NCBI RefSeq assembly: GCF_008831285.2
Contig: NC_045149.1
Coordinates: 13,290,629-13,354,628 of the forward strand
DNA length: 64,000 nt
Direction: 5' to 3'
Source of the DNA: Nymphaea colorata
Lineage: Eukaryota > Streptophyta > Magnoliopsida > Nymphaeales > Nymphaeaceae
Shown here: positions 21,600-34,870 of the stretch, piece after piece
How positions within the stretch are numbered: position 1 is the first letter of the stretch
How the letters are laid out: every line of letters begins with the position of its first letter
The notes under the pieces: generated by a model
What the model saw: the letters and a program-made list of their open reading frames with translations, nothing else
What the model was told of the DNA's origin: nothing
The model's database searches: none
Program-made: the position numbers and the translations under genes

Positions 21600-24590
21600 T
21601 TCATGCATAGTAAAGAGACTAAATAATAAAAACACCTCCACAAATGACTTGCAAAAAAAGGCATGAATTTGCTTGAAGGATGAAAATAGAATGCATTGAT
21701 TTAGACCGTTTTCTATAGCTTATCAAAAAATGCCTACGTCACATTTGTTTTTTTGACCAAATGTACAAAGTTGTATAAATATGTTTTTGGGTGGAGATGT
21801 GTAAAGTATGAGTACACTAAAATTTCTTTAGGATTTGATGATGTTCTTGTGTTTGGTGTTTGATTGCAATAAGTATCACTTTGTTGCACTATATATCAAT
21901 TTCTTGCTATAAAGTAGTAAGATGACAAGTGATTTTATATTATTCAGCAGCAACACTCAGTTCACATGATTATAAATTCATCACTTAATAAAGATCAATG
22001 TAAACATGAAAAAGTTAAAATTGTTCTGGTGTCGCTTGTTTCTCCAACTAGTCTCCAATAGCACTCACATGATTATTGACTTCCCAACTACATTTGTTGT
22101 CAATGCTTCATCCTACAGCCATTGCTGCCTCATGCATCTGAGACATTCACAAGTTCATGACAAAGTTAACTCTTTACCTTCATAGACAATTTTCTTCTTG
22201 ATTCATGCAGATAGGCTTAGGTGAAGTGCACAGGTTCATCAAGAAAAATAGACTCTATATATTTATTGAACAATTTGGGGGATTATCTATGTATGGTAAA
22301 AATTGAACTCATGTGTTGCTGGTCAAAGAAAGTAACCACGAGGTACATACCTCAACTGATGTCACTTTCATTCTTTGCGAAGTTGTACAACATGGTTTAG
22401 TTGAGGAAGTCAACTATGTACAAAACCCAATGAGATGCATTTTTCTACAATGTTGACAACATCATCTCCATCATGCAAGTGTTATCTTATACTTGACATA
22501 CAATTATACTTGACATACAAGCACATGACATTATTATGCATCAAGAAATACTATATGAAGGTGATGGAGGTCATCAAAAAGTTGTATGTTAAGGATGAAG
22601 TTTAGGTTTTTTACAAATCAAACTGTGACGTGATAGGTGGCTTGTACAACACTTGCTGAACATAGGGGCTACAAATGTAACAATGGCTAAAGGTTGTATT
22701 ATTTGATGCCAAATTCTCATATACTTCATAGACTTTGAAGTTCCTCAACCACTTCCCAGTTCCCATGGCTCAGCTTCCTTTTTAGTTGGGTTAGTGTGAA
22801 TACATATTCTCATTGCATTACTTATTCACCAATAACATCTTTCCACCTTGTTTTTCAATTGTCATGTATTTTGTACATATGATGAAATAGTTGCAGGTCA
22901 TTAATCTAATTGGAGAGCCATCCAATTGTATGCACATATAAATAATGGATTCCAAGCAACAAGTGAAAAAAATGGATCAATGCAAACTTGTAAACTTCAA
23001 TATCATAAAATAAAGCATTGATGAGATGAGATGATTAGCCAATGTTCAAGACTCTTATGCATAAATTTATGAAGCACGAGTGTATTATAAATATGACCTT
23101 TATGTACAATGAGTTTTTGAGAAAAAAATATATGATGAAATGCATGACACTTAATTTTAACTTCATGGTACATGAATTTCATAATCTTTTGATGTGAATG
23201 TCAAAAAAAAATTGGAGGAACAATTTGATGTGGGATTGGGGAATCTGCATTTGCCACTAGTAGTCAAGACTATCATCTATACACTAATCATGCATACAAC
23301 TCTCATGTATGATAGTTCATAATATGTTGCCCATAATTCAACTAAGTCATTGGAGAATTTGAAACATCTATACGAGTTTGACTGTGTTTTTACAAAATCC
23401 CCTTCAACTTTTACCCTTCATAAGCATCACCTTTAAGTCTTGCAAAGGCAATGAATATTAAATGTATAGTTCTGATACAAAATAACAGCATTTCTATAGA
23501 TGTTACTCGAGTAGATGAGGACAAAGGACTACAACTAATTGTCTCTTTTGTTGGCCACAACCTTGACAACCCAATATTTGCTTCAATTAAATTATACTTC
23601 AATAGAATCTCATTCAACTTCTACCACAAACAAACTAAATAAGTATTTGTTCTTCTTTGGGGGCATATGGATGTAATAACAATTTTTCTCTTTCACTAAT
23701 TATGGTGGTGACATGTCAACATCTGCTCTAGTTAAACTATGTTTCAGCATTATCTCCTTCAATTCCATCACTCACATGCATCACTTATAATGGCTAATAG
23801 ATTACATAATTACTTATTCTAGTGCACGTAGTTAGAGAGTTCCTATCTAATAAATTTTACATTGCATCTATATTTGACAAAAGATGTTGTCTGATAGTAG
23901 CTTGTTACCTATTGAACTGATAGAAGTTGCTTCAAGAGGAGGCAAGAAGAAGAGATCTCAATGCATCAACAAGGATCACCATTTACAATAGTAATTGCTT
24001 AAATAAAATGGGGAGGTGTTTGTGCATTTAATGTGGGAAATATGATCAAACCAACCAAATAAACAATATAAATGTCATAATCTTATATATCCATCAAATT
24101 TAAACATAAATGTCAAATAAATTTCAATTTTATCTGGTTTGAAACTATACAATGTACAATATCGAGAATGTACAAATTTATAATGTTTTGTTGTCTGTGG
24201 AATAGTAGAATATAAAATATGTTGCTTATGGAAATAATAACATATGGAATATGTTATCTATCATCATTGTGGAATATACACTATCTTCTTGGGTTTATGA
24301 TTAACTTGTACATGCTAATTTTTTGTGGAATTACCTTTTGTGGCATTTCACACTCTCACCTATAATTTTGTAAAATCATCAGCTACTCTTGAGCATTTGC
24401 TTCAATTAGTTATGTTACATTAGAATCCCTTCAAACTTTTTTGCTTCATGTGAATTATGTATAAGTTGTGTAAAGGCAATGAATATCTCACATGTTGATT
24501 CGTCTAAAATAATAGCATTTACATAGATATTGTTTGAGTTGAATGGGAAAAAGGACTATGACCTATTGTTTCTTTCATTAGTTTGTTTTT
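21600..24590. repeat. Old repetitive DNA incl. a diverged duplicate pair
   Basis: No gene is supported. Segments 23390-23560 and 24410-24590 are related in the same order: CCCTTCAAnCTTTT, CAAAGGCAATGAATAT, AATAACAGCATTT, then GAnAAAGGACTA. They lie about 1 kb apart. A weaker third trace lies at 23700-23800. Open frames present on both strands at 23411-23642 are shadows of this repeat. Confidence 0.4.
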
Positions 24591-24770
24591 CTTTGGAAGG
24601 TATATTTTCCAAATTTCATGAGACTCTTGGAGAAAAGCATGTTGAAGTTGGGTTCCAAATCGATTGGATAGCTAGAGTGATGCAACGTATGAAGTATACC
24701 TCTTATTGAGTGCTTACAAATGGATAAGGAAGACCTTTGTAAGGGAAAAAGGAGCTAAGGTAGGGAAATT

Positions 24771-24872
24771 TCCTCTCCATGCACCTGCTCATTATGATCA
24801 TAGAGATAATCACAAGGGGGTTCCTCTTCATGTACCTATGCATTATGGTTATAGAGATAACCACAAAGGGAT
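24771..24872 (+). repeat. 51 bp tandem duplication inside LINE
   Basis: Copies 24771-24821 and 24822-24872 both run from TCCTCTnCATG to ACAAnGGG. They lie just after the RQGDPLSP-equivalent motif. Confidence 0.85.
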
Positions 24873-25112
24873 TGAAGCCAAGGTGGTTGATAGGAAAATT
24901 AAGCCTCTGAGGCACTAGTCATGTGGTGTAACTATTATGTCTATGGATAATATTTTTATTGTTTAGTGAGATCTCCATTTCATTAGCTAAGAATATCAAA
25001 TATTTCTTTAGGAGACGGATAACACTATCCTTAAAGTGAATAATGAGAAATTTGTATTGTTGCTTGACATGGATGAAGAGAAAATAAACCAGCTAGTTAA
25101 TGTGCTATGGTG

Positions 25113-25370
25113 GGGCATTGAGAGACTTTCATTATCTTACCTAGGTCTTCCTTTATTGAAGAAAATCTAGTGGAAAGTTTATGTAGTGGTGTCCTTGAAA
25201 AATTTCAAAGGAAGATTTATTGTTCAAAAGCATATTTCTTCGGGCATTGAGAGACTTTCATTATCTTACTTAGGTCTTCCTTTATTAAATAAAATATAGT
25301 TGAAAGTTTATGTAGATTTATTCTTGACAAATTTCAAAGGAAGATTTACTGTTCAAAAGTATATTTCTTT
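25113..25370 (+). repeat. 129 bp tandem duplication inside LINE
   Basis: Copies 25113-25241 and 25242-25370 both begin GGGCATTGAGAGACTTTCAT and end CATATTTCTT or TATATTTCTT, with roughly ten differences. The duplication repeats the SYLGLPL motif region. Confidence 0.92.
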
Positions 25371-25720
25371 CCCTTGCAAGGTGGTCATGGTTGATTATGA
25401 ACAACTTGATTCCCTAGCTATATACTAGATGCAAATTTTGAGGCTTTGGTAAATCATGAATCTAATGAACAAATGCATAAACAAATATTATAAATAAAAG
25501 GGCAAATGGGAGTAATAAGTTACATTTGATGACTTGGAAGGCATTGAGTAGACCAAAGGTAGAGGTGGAATGGGCATCAAACCCTTGAAACATTGGAACA
25601 TCTTCCTACTAGCCAACAAATTATGCCATATTGTGACAATGAGGGTAGCTACAAGGAAGACATTTAAGCTATTGAGAGAGGTTGTAGACTTGATAGAAAC
25701 TATGATAAGGTTCTCAAAGC

Positions 25721-26073
25721 AAGAGAAATCTATGGGGGGTTGGTTATGAACAAATGACAAAGTTGTAAAAGCTAGATAATAAGTGAAAGCAAATGATGAA
25801 GGGAATGCATAAAGCAAATGATGAAGGGAATGCAAGCTGAAAAGGGAATATATTTGAGCTTCTTTTCATTCAAGGGGTCACTTATGAAGGAATTCCAAGT
25901 GGAACCAACCATTTTCTTCATCTCTGTAGGAAGCTCACCCCCATTAAGTCACCATAATCCATGCATTTTTTAACTCTTCTATTGCATATAGAGGTATCTC
26001 TTTTGAAACTTACAATATGAAATCTTATTCAATTTAATGCATGAAAATCCTAATAATGGTACCACGGCAAGGT
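25721..26073. other. Unassigned DNA
   Basis: Downstream of the LINE fossil; no features beyond a short direct repeat (AAAGCAAATGATGAAGGGAATGCA-like, about 25790-25835). Confidence 0.35.
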
Positions 26074-26345
26074 TTATTAGTAAGCCTGAACATGAGCCGA
26101 GTCGAGCTGGAGCTAGCTTAGCACGAACTCCATTTGACTCATGAAACATTGAATTTGTACTTTGGCTTAAACGCAAGTCAAGCTCCACAGAATAGGTTCG
26201 ATTTCAATGGTACAACTTTGAACTCAAGCTCGACTTGATAGACTCAATAAACTTGTTTCTATGACAATTTTTGAATGTTAATTCAGCTAGACTCATTGAG
26301 CTTGTTTAAACGAACTCAAAGAAGCTCATTAACTCGTTAACACAT
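26074..26345. repeat. hAT-like subterminal repeat cluster
   Basis: GAACATGAGCCGAGTCGAGC and GGAGCTAGC at the start, followed by many AAGCTC/GAGCTT/GACTC motifs. The string closely matches the inverted right end of the hAT element at 35872-40520 (CACATGAGCTGAGTTGAGC). It may be the distal end of the element that carries the minus-strand transposase at 29990-31150. Confidence 0.5.
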
Positions 26346-29300
26346 TGAATAACCTCCCTTTTTGTATAACTTATTTCTAGTTATGATGTGATATCATCCC
26401 AAAATAAAGAATAATTTGAAGTTCTTAGCTAACATAGACATGTAGATATCTAAAATGAAAATCCAAGGTACTATTATGCAATCTTCCACTAAAAATATGC
26501 ATGTCACAAATGATGCCATAAAAGTATCTTTCATTGCATCTTTTAACAACAAAATCAGTTAGCTGCAATCATCCATGTAAGTTGCAAAAAAAGAAAAAAT
26601 ATAATCAGTATTTTCAAAAATGGCCAAAAGTCATGATATTCATTCTAATGATTGATCTTAATGTTATGTCATAAAATCAAACTCATACATTAGAATACAT
26701 AGTTTTTCTATAATCCATGCTTTTAATCCTTCAATAGCCACATCAATAATGTGTTTGACCTCAAATACCCATTCATACCCAAATACCATTTTGTTGTTGG
26801 CTTGTCAATAATTTCATGGCTTGCCAATAATATCCTAAGTATTACAACTTGCTTTACCCATTTTTTCATCTACTATATCCTTTGTTGGCTTAGTGGTAGT
26901 TGTTGGCTTCCTTCTTTACTGCTCATATAAAAGTCAAGATATATTTGGTCCTTTTGTGTGCCGTATTGAATGTAGAATTTTTTACACTCTTGCAGTAATG
27001 TATATTGTAAAGAACTTTTGACCATCCATCTCTTGCTTCAGGGTTTAGATCTTCAATTATTTGAGATAACTAAAGTATTAGTTAGACCACAATATGTTCT
27101 TGAAACTGACACAAATTTATACCTTTTTTCAACAAAAAAATGTAGGAACTATTGTTCATTCATTCTACTTGTAATTCAACCTTTGCTTTTAAAAGTAAAA
27201 AATAATGTACTGGCATGTTACATTAAAATGCGTAAAGGAATAGAAAACCAAGTTTCTTTTACACTGCAAACAAGAATTTGAGTTCCATAACATGCCTTTA
27301 GCATAACATTATAGACAATGGTTTCACCTTACACGAGTCATTTCATAAAACACAAAGTTAACCAAGTTTAAGTCCCCTACATATCATGAGATGTTTATCA
27401 ACATAAAATTGTGCCTAAGATTTCCATAAGAGAGAATTACCAAGAGTTTCAGCTCATGTAAACTACTAAGAATAATAAAAATAACATCAAGACAAAAACA
27501 TAGCCTCTTGTGTGCCATCACTTGAATATCAATCCGTTGACTTTCTCAATTTAGATTAAGTTTCATCTTTAAAAATCCAATTTGGTATAAGTCAAATAAC
27601 AAGATGTTAACAAGCATACCAAAATATTAACACCCAAAATGACTACTTAACTGATAATTCACTCTACATTTGCATATATCTAAATTTAGCAATATATTGC
27701 AAGCAAGCAGCTTTGATTTTCATATCATGATCAATCTTCTCACTATCATCCCATGCTCGAGCTGCATGGTGTTATGATCATATTTCAAAAGGAATACCCC
27801 TAATTGATCCTCTAATGAAAATTTTAATCATATTAATTGTGTCTATCCAAGAAATTCTCAATAAAAACTGAAAATATAACACAACCTACACAAGTTGTAC
27901 AAGCTGCCTTAGGACCACCTGCAATTGTAATTTCAAACTTACTAACGATCAATAGAACAAGTACTAAACAAAAAAAATAGGTGCAAAAAATAGAACAATC
28001 TCTTTCCAGTTGCAAAAGGGCTGCAATATGAATAAAAGTGTCTTTAACTAACAATGCCTTAGAGGGTTGGCACAACAAGCAACGCAACAGCTGATATGTG
28101 GTTGATCTTTATTTCAAGCTCCTGGGGTAACTTCATATACTGCATTTGATTGCCTCACAATTAAAACCTAGGATTTGATGTGGATATGACATGACATGCT
28201 TTTGCTGATATGCCAAAAGATCCATTGTATAGTTCATCAAACTAAGAATTTTAAATTTAACCTAAAATCTACACTTAAGTTCCTTAGCCTACCTTTTTGC
28301 ATTGAGAAAAGGTGTAATTTAAGGTTTGAGAGGGGAGGGTCTTATCTTAAATCAATGGATCTCAAATCATGAGGATTTGCAATCAGGAGCAATCATATGC
28401 CCCTAAAGGGACCAATGGCTCAAAAAATAAGTGAAACAACAATAGACCTTCATGTTGTTGCACTTGACAAATTACAACTCACTCAACAGCATGATCAAAT
28501 CAACCCTTCATAGACTTTTCAAAAACCATATGTTTATAATTTTACAATACTAGATGTTCACTTGAAAAAGTGAACTCTTCAATATATACTAAAGAAGCTC
28601 ATTATTCACCTTAACAACAATCTACTCATCAACTTGGTTTATTGTCAACCCATTCATAAAACTCAAACAGTCTTACAATAAGATTATACAAGTTCATTCC
28701 TATATCAATTATACAATAAATAAACAAATGAAAATGCACAGATTAACCATAGGCCTACAACCAAACTGCCATCCAATCCATCAAAAAAGTATTTCATGTT
28801 TCAATATATTAAATTACATCAATCTGAAACATTTAAGTATCTTACAAGTTACCAAAAGAAATATTAACACAAAAATTCTTTCATTACAAGAGGTAACAAC
28901 TCCTTCAAATGACATTGATTTTCATAGCTCTTTCATGTTATGTCTTCATGTGACCTACAAAACAACATAATAAATCATAATTATATGAACTAATAAACTA
29001 AATCATTTATTAATCCAATAATTTAAAAAATGTAATAAACATACCAAAAGATAAATTAGAATATCAACTTAAATCATTCTAAAGATGCATATTCTTGTGA
29101 TTCATCCCCATTAGTGATTTGAAAGAAAAAAAATGTGGCAGTTAATTAATGAAAACTTATAGTTCATGTGCTCAATGAATAAAGTTTGTTCAAGGTGAAC
29201 TTACCTTTGTTAATACTTCATTCATTGACTCACCATAATCCCTTACCCAATCACATAGATAAGCTACAGCTTCCACCATCTTTTGTGTCAATGAACTACT

Positions 29301-29980
29301 ACTACCATTAAGAATTCAACCTCATATACTGAAAAACTTTTTTTGAAGCAAATGAAGTGATTGAAATTGATTATAGATCATCTGTCATATGTGAAGGAGT
29401 TCAATTCTTGGATTCCTTATCTTTCCAAGATTGCAATATAAAAATCATCATCATCATGCTTGATCAACCTATCTTTCAAATAGGTGTATAGCTTGAACTT
29501 GAAGACTTGAAAGAAACATTCTCACCTTTCCAAGAATTAAACATAACCTGGATATGCCATCTTGACTTCAATTAGCACACTATGTCCACTAGAAGAACTA
29601 CTTGATATAGTAGAACTAAAACTATAAGTATTGAAATCAATTGCACTTTGAGTTCAGTTCTTTTGACCAAAGTCATGTAAACCTTTTACAACATATTTTT
29701 TTTTATTATTGTAACTTGTTTTTCCTTTTTTCTTTTTTATTGACAACTTTTGAGAAGACAAATCGTGAAAATGTGAGTTTTATGCATGGATCCAAAATAG
29801 ATGAAATGGTCACTAACAAGTTACTTAATTTCTAAAATTGTCAATTTATTTCTTCATTTTCATTTTACTGTGGTCATAAATTTGTCTTTATTTTCGACAT
29901 TTTTTAAAAATATTTCTTGATTACAAAAAAAACATGTTTGTTGCCCAAAGTATGACGGAGGTATCATGAAAAACCTGAAG
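26346..29980. other. AT-rich DNA, no gene supported
   Basis: About 3.6 kb of AT-rich sequence with short frames only. It lies between a probable hAT end and the hAT transposase fossil, so it may be the decayed interior of that element. No hAT dimerisation domain was recognised. Confidence 0.35.
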
Positions 29981-29989
29981 AAAATTACA

Positions 29990-31150
29990 TATCACTACTA
30001 ATTTTTTTCTATCATCAGGTCCAAGACACCATATAAAACCTAGGTCGTACATGTTTAACCTTTGGAATACATCTATATAGCAAGTGCAGTTTTTAATATA
30101 AAATAGATGAAATCTGATCGATTAGAAATATCTGACACCAACTTTTCTAGACTTCAAATTTTTAACTCTCTCACTGTAGATACAAAATTATGAAGTTTTA
30201 ATGGCAAAACTTTGACATACTTAATATCTCTAATCCTAATGATTTCATCTCTAATAACAATCAACTTATTTTACACCATCAAATTCAAATATATGTACAA
30301 CATCACACATGAAATAATATACCTCCACAATATAAGTTTATATCATTATTTTTTATGTTCTCTTTCAATACTCTTAAAGAACATCATTCGAAGAAGCATT
30401 ATCAACTGCAATAGATATATAATTTTATTTTAATCTCTCAATATGTAAGATGCTTAGCACAATCACAGTTGTTAAAGGATTCACAACATGAGGTGGCTCA
30501 ACTTCAATAAATTTTGATGATACATTGTTGTATTCTCAACTCTATCAATGAAATAAGTTGTTAATGACATATATCCAAGTTGTTGAGTTGATGTCCACAA
30601 ATATGCAATCAAAGAAGTTTCGTCAACACCCTTCAAAACCTTTTCCAATTTCTTCTTTTCATCTTCATACAAATTCATTACATCTTTCATAACATTTACT
30701 CTTAAAACTAGCATTCACTTAGTAAAACCAAGCCTCAAAAAGAATCTAAACCAACAATTATTCTTATAGAAAAATCATGCTCTTTAGTTACTATTATCTT
30801 TGTAAGGATCTCTATTATTGATGGTGTGTTAATGTTAGAACTCATATCCATCAATTTCTTCATAACATCTAAAGTCTCACTCAAACTAAAACTTAAACCC
30901 TCTTACTTTTTGTTAGCAAAATGTGTTATGACATTTACCTTCTCAATAGTAATGTACTTTCACATACACTTATCATAAATATTGCATCACAATATTTGCA
31001 TTTTCCCTTATTCAAACCATTTACGATCATCTCTTCAAAATTATTTTGTACTGCAAGTCTTTACTCTAGATCTCTTAACACACCTACTGGTACTTCACAT
31101 GTAACTTTGTCTTGAATCACGTACTTGTTTACCCTTGTTAATGATATTTC
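29990..31150 (-). pseudogene. hAT transposase fossil (BED finger, RWNST)
   Basis: Read on the minus strand. A BED zinc-finger segment NGLNKGKCKYCDAIF is at about 31030-30980. Then comes EDEKKKLEKVLKGVDETSL and LWTSTQQLGYMSLTTYFID (30670-30530), the DLWTS...GYMxLTAHFID motif of plant hAT transposases. The next segment reads SIAVDNASSNDV (about 30420-30380), then SRKVGV followed by a degraded RWNST site and VFQRLNMYDLGFIWC (about 30150-30020). hAT transposases cut out and reinsert DNA elements and leave 8 bp target duplications. Frameshifts and stops are frequent. It is the same subfamily as the copy at 37153-38400. Confidence 0.8.
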
Positions 31151-33335
31151 TTTCTAGGCTTGACATTCATTATCAGGAAAAAAAATGTCATTTATATCTT
31201 AGACACGTGCCCCCAAAATCTGGCAGTGCATTTTTAAATAGAATCATAGGCAGAAATAAGCATGAATCCTCATTTCATTAATGGATTTCACCAAAAATAT
31301 TGAATGATGAGCTATCTTATTTGGTAATATATCTTTCATGTAGCTTAAAACAAGTAGTTTTTTCTTTCTTTTTGGTCACTCTATTTTCCTATTTGAACAT
31401 TAATTGTTGTTAAACTAAACAAAAGAAATAGACAAGAGCATACAGTGAGTAGAATACAAAATTGTTACAAGCACAAATATGATGGAAGGACCTAGGGAAC
31501 TGCATTACTGAACATAACTCGACAATTCTTATGGGTTCTTTCAGTAAGCCTATTTCTATGCTTCAAGTGCTTATTACTCTAAGGTATGTAATAAAAATCT
31601 TATTTGAACAAGCTCAATCCAGTTTTGTGGAGATATGTTTCGTTGTCTATACAATAAAAAAAAGTGACTAATTTGTTTTACAATTGCTCAAATAAGCACT
31701 TAATGAACTATAGTTGATTCCCTAAACAAAAGGCTCTATGATGACATGGTCATAATGAGAACCTAATATACTCATACATATTGATGAAGAATAAGAGAAG
31801 ATGCAAACCACCTAAAAGAAGAGAGAAAATAAATAAAAATAGTCATAATGTTATCAAGAAGAATATGAACTTCAATTAGCCAGATGTGATAGGCATCAAA
31901 AGTTGTTCTAAACTTATGATATAAGAGAACCATGTACCCAGAGAAAATGACACTCTAGTGAATGTCACATTGTGGATGCTAGTAACATTTAGGAATGTAA
32001 ATGGCTTGCATTCATGTGAATATCACACTTGTTATTACTGGTTGGTAATAGTTAGGGGTGTAAGTAAATGCAGTTTTTATTTAATTTGACTTAATGAGTT
32101 TTAACTTTGTCAAATTTGAATTTGGATTCAAGTTTGGATTTTCAACTAGGTATTTAATTTGAATTAATATGGTTTTCTTCTTCATGTGTACTATTGTCCT
32201 TCATCAAATCTCTTATATTCATGTTTTACATCCGGACTTTCAACAAGGCAATTCAAGTTCTTCAAATTGAACTGGCCAATTAGAATTACTTGTTTTCAAC
32301 AAATTTTACACAAGGAACTCAAAGGAACAAGTATTGTATGTATATGGTGTGAAGGTAACCTTCACTACTGTATATTGCAGAACATGAAAGATGAGATAAT
32401 GAAAAGGTGATGAACATTTTAAAACTACAAATGTAAGTGATGAATTTGACAATCGAAGCAAAGATTAACATGCCAACTGCCTACACATAAGCCAAAGATG
32501 AGTTTAGCTAAATAAAAAAGAAAATCATCTTTATACTCCAAAAAGAAAAATCATGTGGTAGTTTCTAGATGGATGCTGAGAGGATGACTAAAATTATCAA
32601 AGGTGTGGTAAAGAAATTGCCACAATCACAAGAAGAACATACATATCTTAGTTCAGACTATCCAGAATATGCCTAGCATTGTGAGAAGTGATCAGAAAAA
32701 AAAATCCAAATAATTGATACAAAAGAAAACGTAGAAAGGAAACTCCAATGGGGGCGTATGGAAATTGTACTAGGGGTTGGTATTTCAAGAATTAACTGGA
32801 GATTGACCATTGTGGATGGGGATAGGGATTAAGGGGTGTCAATGAAGTGAAAAGGGATGTCAAGCTTGGAGGTGCAGCCATCGAGGATGAAAGAGGAGGA
32901 GATGGAGGAGGAGGAGGGCCTTCTACCTCGATGACAAGGCATGCACTAGGCCTACCTGGACTGCTATTGGGCCTACTGGTAAGCATCTTATTGGGGATGG
33001 GGACCTCAAGGTTGGTGTTGAAGGCACATTTTTGGTCAAGGTTAGGGTAGAATTTCTACACGCATGCCCCTACATCCCAAAGAAGAAGCACCCATGGCCA
33101 CTGGTCTGCATGCTCCCCTCCCACCAATACCAATGCACCCAAATAGTTGGAAATGTGTGAGAGAGAGAGAGAATATATAAAGCAATTGGGGGTCCTTACA
33201 AACCACGCACCATTTGGGGTTCCTTGGAATCCCCATGAAAACCACCAAGCGGTCTGCCATAGGCCCATCAGATATAGAGAATGCGAGAGAGACTGAGAGA
33301 GATGCCTAATGAGGGACAGCCAAAGGAGCCACTAG
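31151..33335. other. Intergenic, nothing certain
   Basis: TAGGGGTGTAAGTAAATGC at about 32052 resembles an hAT terminal repeat but no partner was found. The frame at 32847-33050 is a purine-rich low-complexity ORF (GGDGGGGG) without a domain. A (GA)n run lies at 33157-33171. Confidence 0.35.
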
Positions 33336-33339
33336 TAGA

Positions 33340-34870
33340 GGTGTCAAGCTGTGGTCTTGCTAGTGTGTATTTATATTTGCTGTAGAATTTATCTTTTCTT
33401 TGAGTTGCATAAATGAGCGATATGTGCCCCAATGAAGGGCCAAGCATTGACCACAACACAACAGCTCACAACGGTTGACTAGCCCTAAGTAAATAGCTCG
33501 AACTATAGGAGGTTACATGCAAAATGGTTGACTAGCCCTAAGTAAATAGCTCAAACTGCAGGAGGTTACATGGATCCAGTTCAGCACAAGGTAGCAAGTT
33601 TGGATTGTGATTGGGCTTGGCCACATGGCTGAGACTGGACCAAAACAAGCATTGAAAGAAAGCATTAACCCAGCCCTTCTATGCCAGCTAGATATGGAGA
33701 TTCAAGACAGCATAGATGGATCCATATTTGACCCAGGTTAGTAGGAAGAAGGACCAAGCCTAGCTTTCATGGTTTAGTTCCATTGGCCGTATGAGACGGC
33801 ACAAATACAAGGTAGAGCTGGATAGCAGAAGAGAAGCCTTTGGATAATGGTTAGCTTGTTGGATCCCTTAGCATCTCATCCACCTATAGGAAAGCACCAA
33901 GAAAGAGACACATCTGACTTGTTCACCAAGTTAGCAGCCAACAAGAGAAGCACAATTGCACTGTTGTGACTTGTCCACTAGATCCACTGCATCAGCCAGT
34001 ATTGTAATGCCCCAAATGTTTAGTCCTGTATTGAATATTGTGAGGAATTTTAAGGGTTTATAAAGGGGGTCGTTGAGGATATGATTGTCCTGGTTCGTAG
34101 CCTTTTTGGGGTTGGAGCCAAAACTGCTAGGGTACGGGTTGGGATCTGTCAAACCAGAGGACCGAGCTCAGGAGTGGGTCAGGTTGTTGCAAGTATTGCC
34201 AAGGAGCAGTGGCTTGTGTGGCACCACTCGCATATGCCAATCCCTAAGAGGAGATGCACCATCTTGATGTGTTGATAGGAGCTTGTAAGTTTTTTTAAGT
34301 TTGGTCAATCTTGCCAATGTGTGTTTTCATTGGGCATAGAATTTTTCTATCTTTTGAGTTGTGTAAATGAGTGACGTGGGCCACAATCAAAGGTCGAGCA
34401 TAGCCCACATATACAACAGTCCACAATAGTTGACTAGCCCTAATTAAATAGTCTGAATTGAAGGTGGTTACATGGATCCGGTTCAGCACAACATAGCAAG
34501 ATTGGATTTTGATTGGGGTTGGCCACATGGGTGAGTTATGGATTCTGGATCAGATCCAACATTGAATGAAAGCATTGACCCACCTCTTGTATGTTAGCAA
34601 GATCTAAAGATTGAAGACAACATAGATGGATCCATATTTGGGACAAGATAGTAGGAAGAGGAACCAATCCCAGCTTTTATGGCTCAGTTCTACACAAGAA
34701 AACACAAACACAAGGTTGATTTAGGTAAGGGAAGGGAAAGCCTTTGGGTAATGGTTAGCTTGCATGGATCTCTTACCACCTTAGCCACCTTTAGAAGAGT
34801 GCCAAGAAGGTGACATGTCTGACTTGTTTACCAAGTCAGAAGCCAGAAAATAGAAGCATAATTGGACCAC
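33340..34870 (+). repeat. Direct repeat pair (~560 bp) flanking ~350 bp
   Basis: Copy 1 (about 33340-33960) and copy 2 (about 34303-34865) are aligned over their length. Shared strings include GGTTGACTAGCCCTAA, GGTTACATGGATCC, GGTTCAGCACAA, CATAGATGGATCCATATTTG and ATAATGGTTAGCTTG or its variant. The sequence between them (33965-34300) has LTR-like features (TGTAATGCCCCAAATG and a TATAAAG box at about 34059). They could be LTRs of a short non-autonomous element, or a tandem duplication around a solo LTR. No coding region is present. Confidence 0.7.
33473..33578 (+). repeat. 53 bp tandem duplication in copy 1
   Basis: Adjacent copies at 33473-33525 and 33526-33578 start GGTTGACTAGCCCTAAGTAA. 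The second large repeat (34303-34865) has only one copy, so this duplication is younger than the large repeat. Confidence 0.9.

Larger units (their letters stand above)
24600..25720 (+). pseudogene. LINE (L1-type) reverse transcriptase fossil
   Basis: The + strand carries LINE RT landmarks in order, with stops and frameshifts: EVGFQIDWIARVMQRMKYTS (24640-24710), RELR-stop-GNFLSMHLLIM from the RGLRQGDPLSPxLF motif (24751-24799), then DNTILKVNNEKFVLLLDMDE from the DDTLLF region (25017-25080). IERLSLSYLGLPLL follows twice (from 25118 and from 25247), then GMGIKPLKHWNIFLLANKL from the GGLGI region (about 25570-25625). These elements copy their RNA by target-primed reverse transcription. Two tandem duplications disrupt the gene (24771-24872 and 25113-25370). 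The endonuclease and 3' end were not found. Confidence 0.8.

Noticed and set aside
23411-23642. Gene at 23.4-23.6 kb
   Set aside because: Frames of similar length on both strands over a diverged repeat; no codon or domain signal.
24703-24918. 70-aa frames on both strands
   Set aside because: They exist because of the 51 bp duplication inside the LINE fossil; the real reading is the LINE frame.
32847-33050. Gly-rich small protein
   Set aside because: Low-complexity purine run (GGDGGGGG) and hydrophobic tail without homology; also open on the opposite strand.
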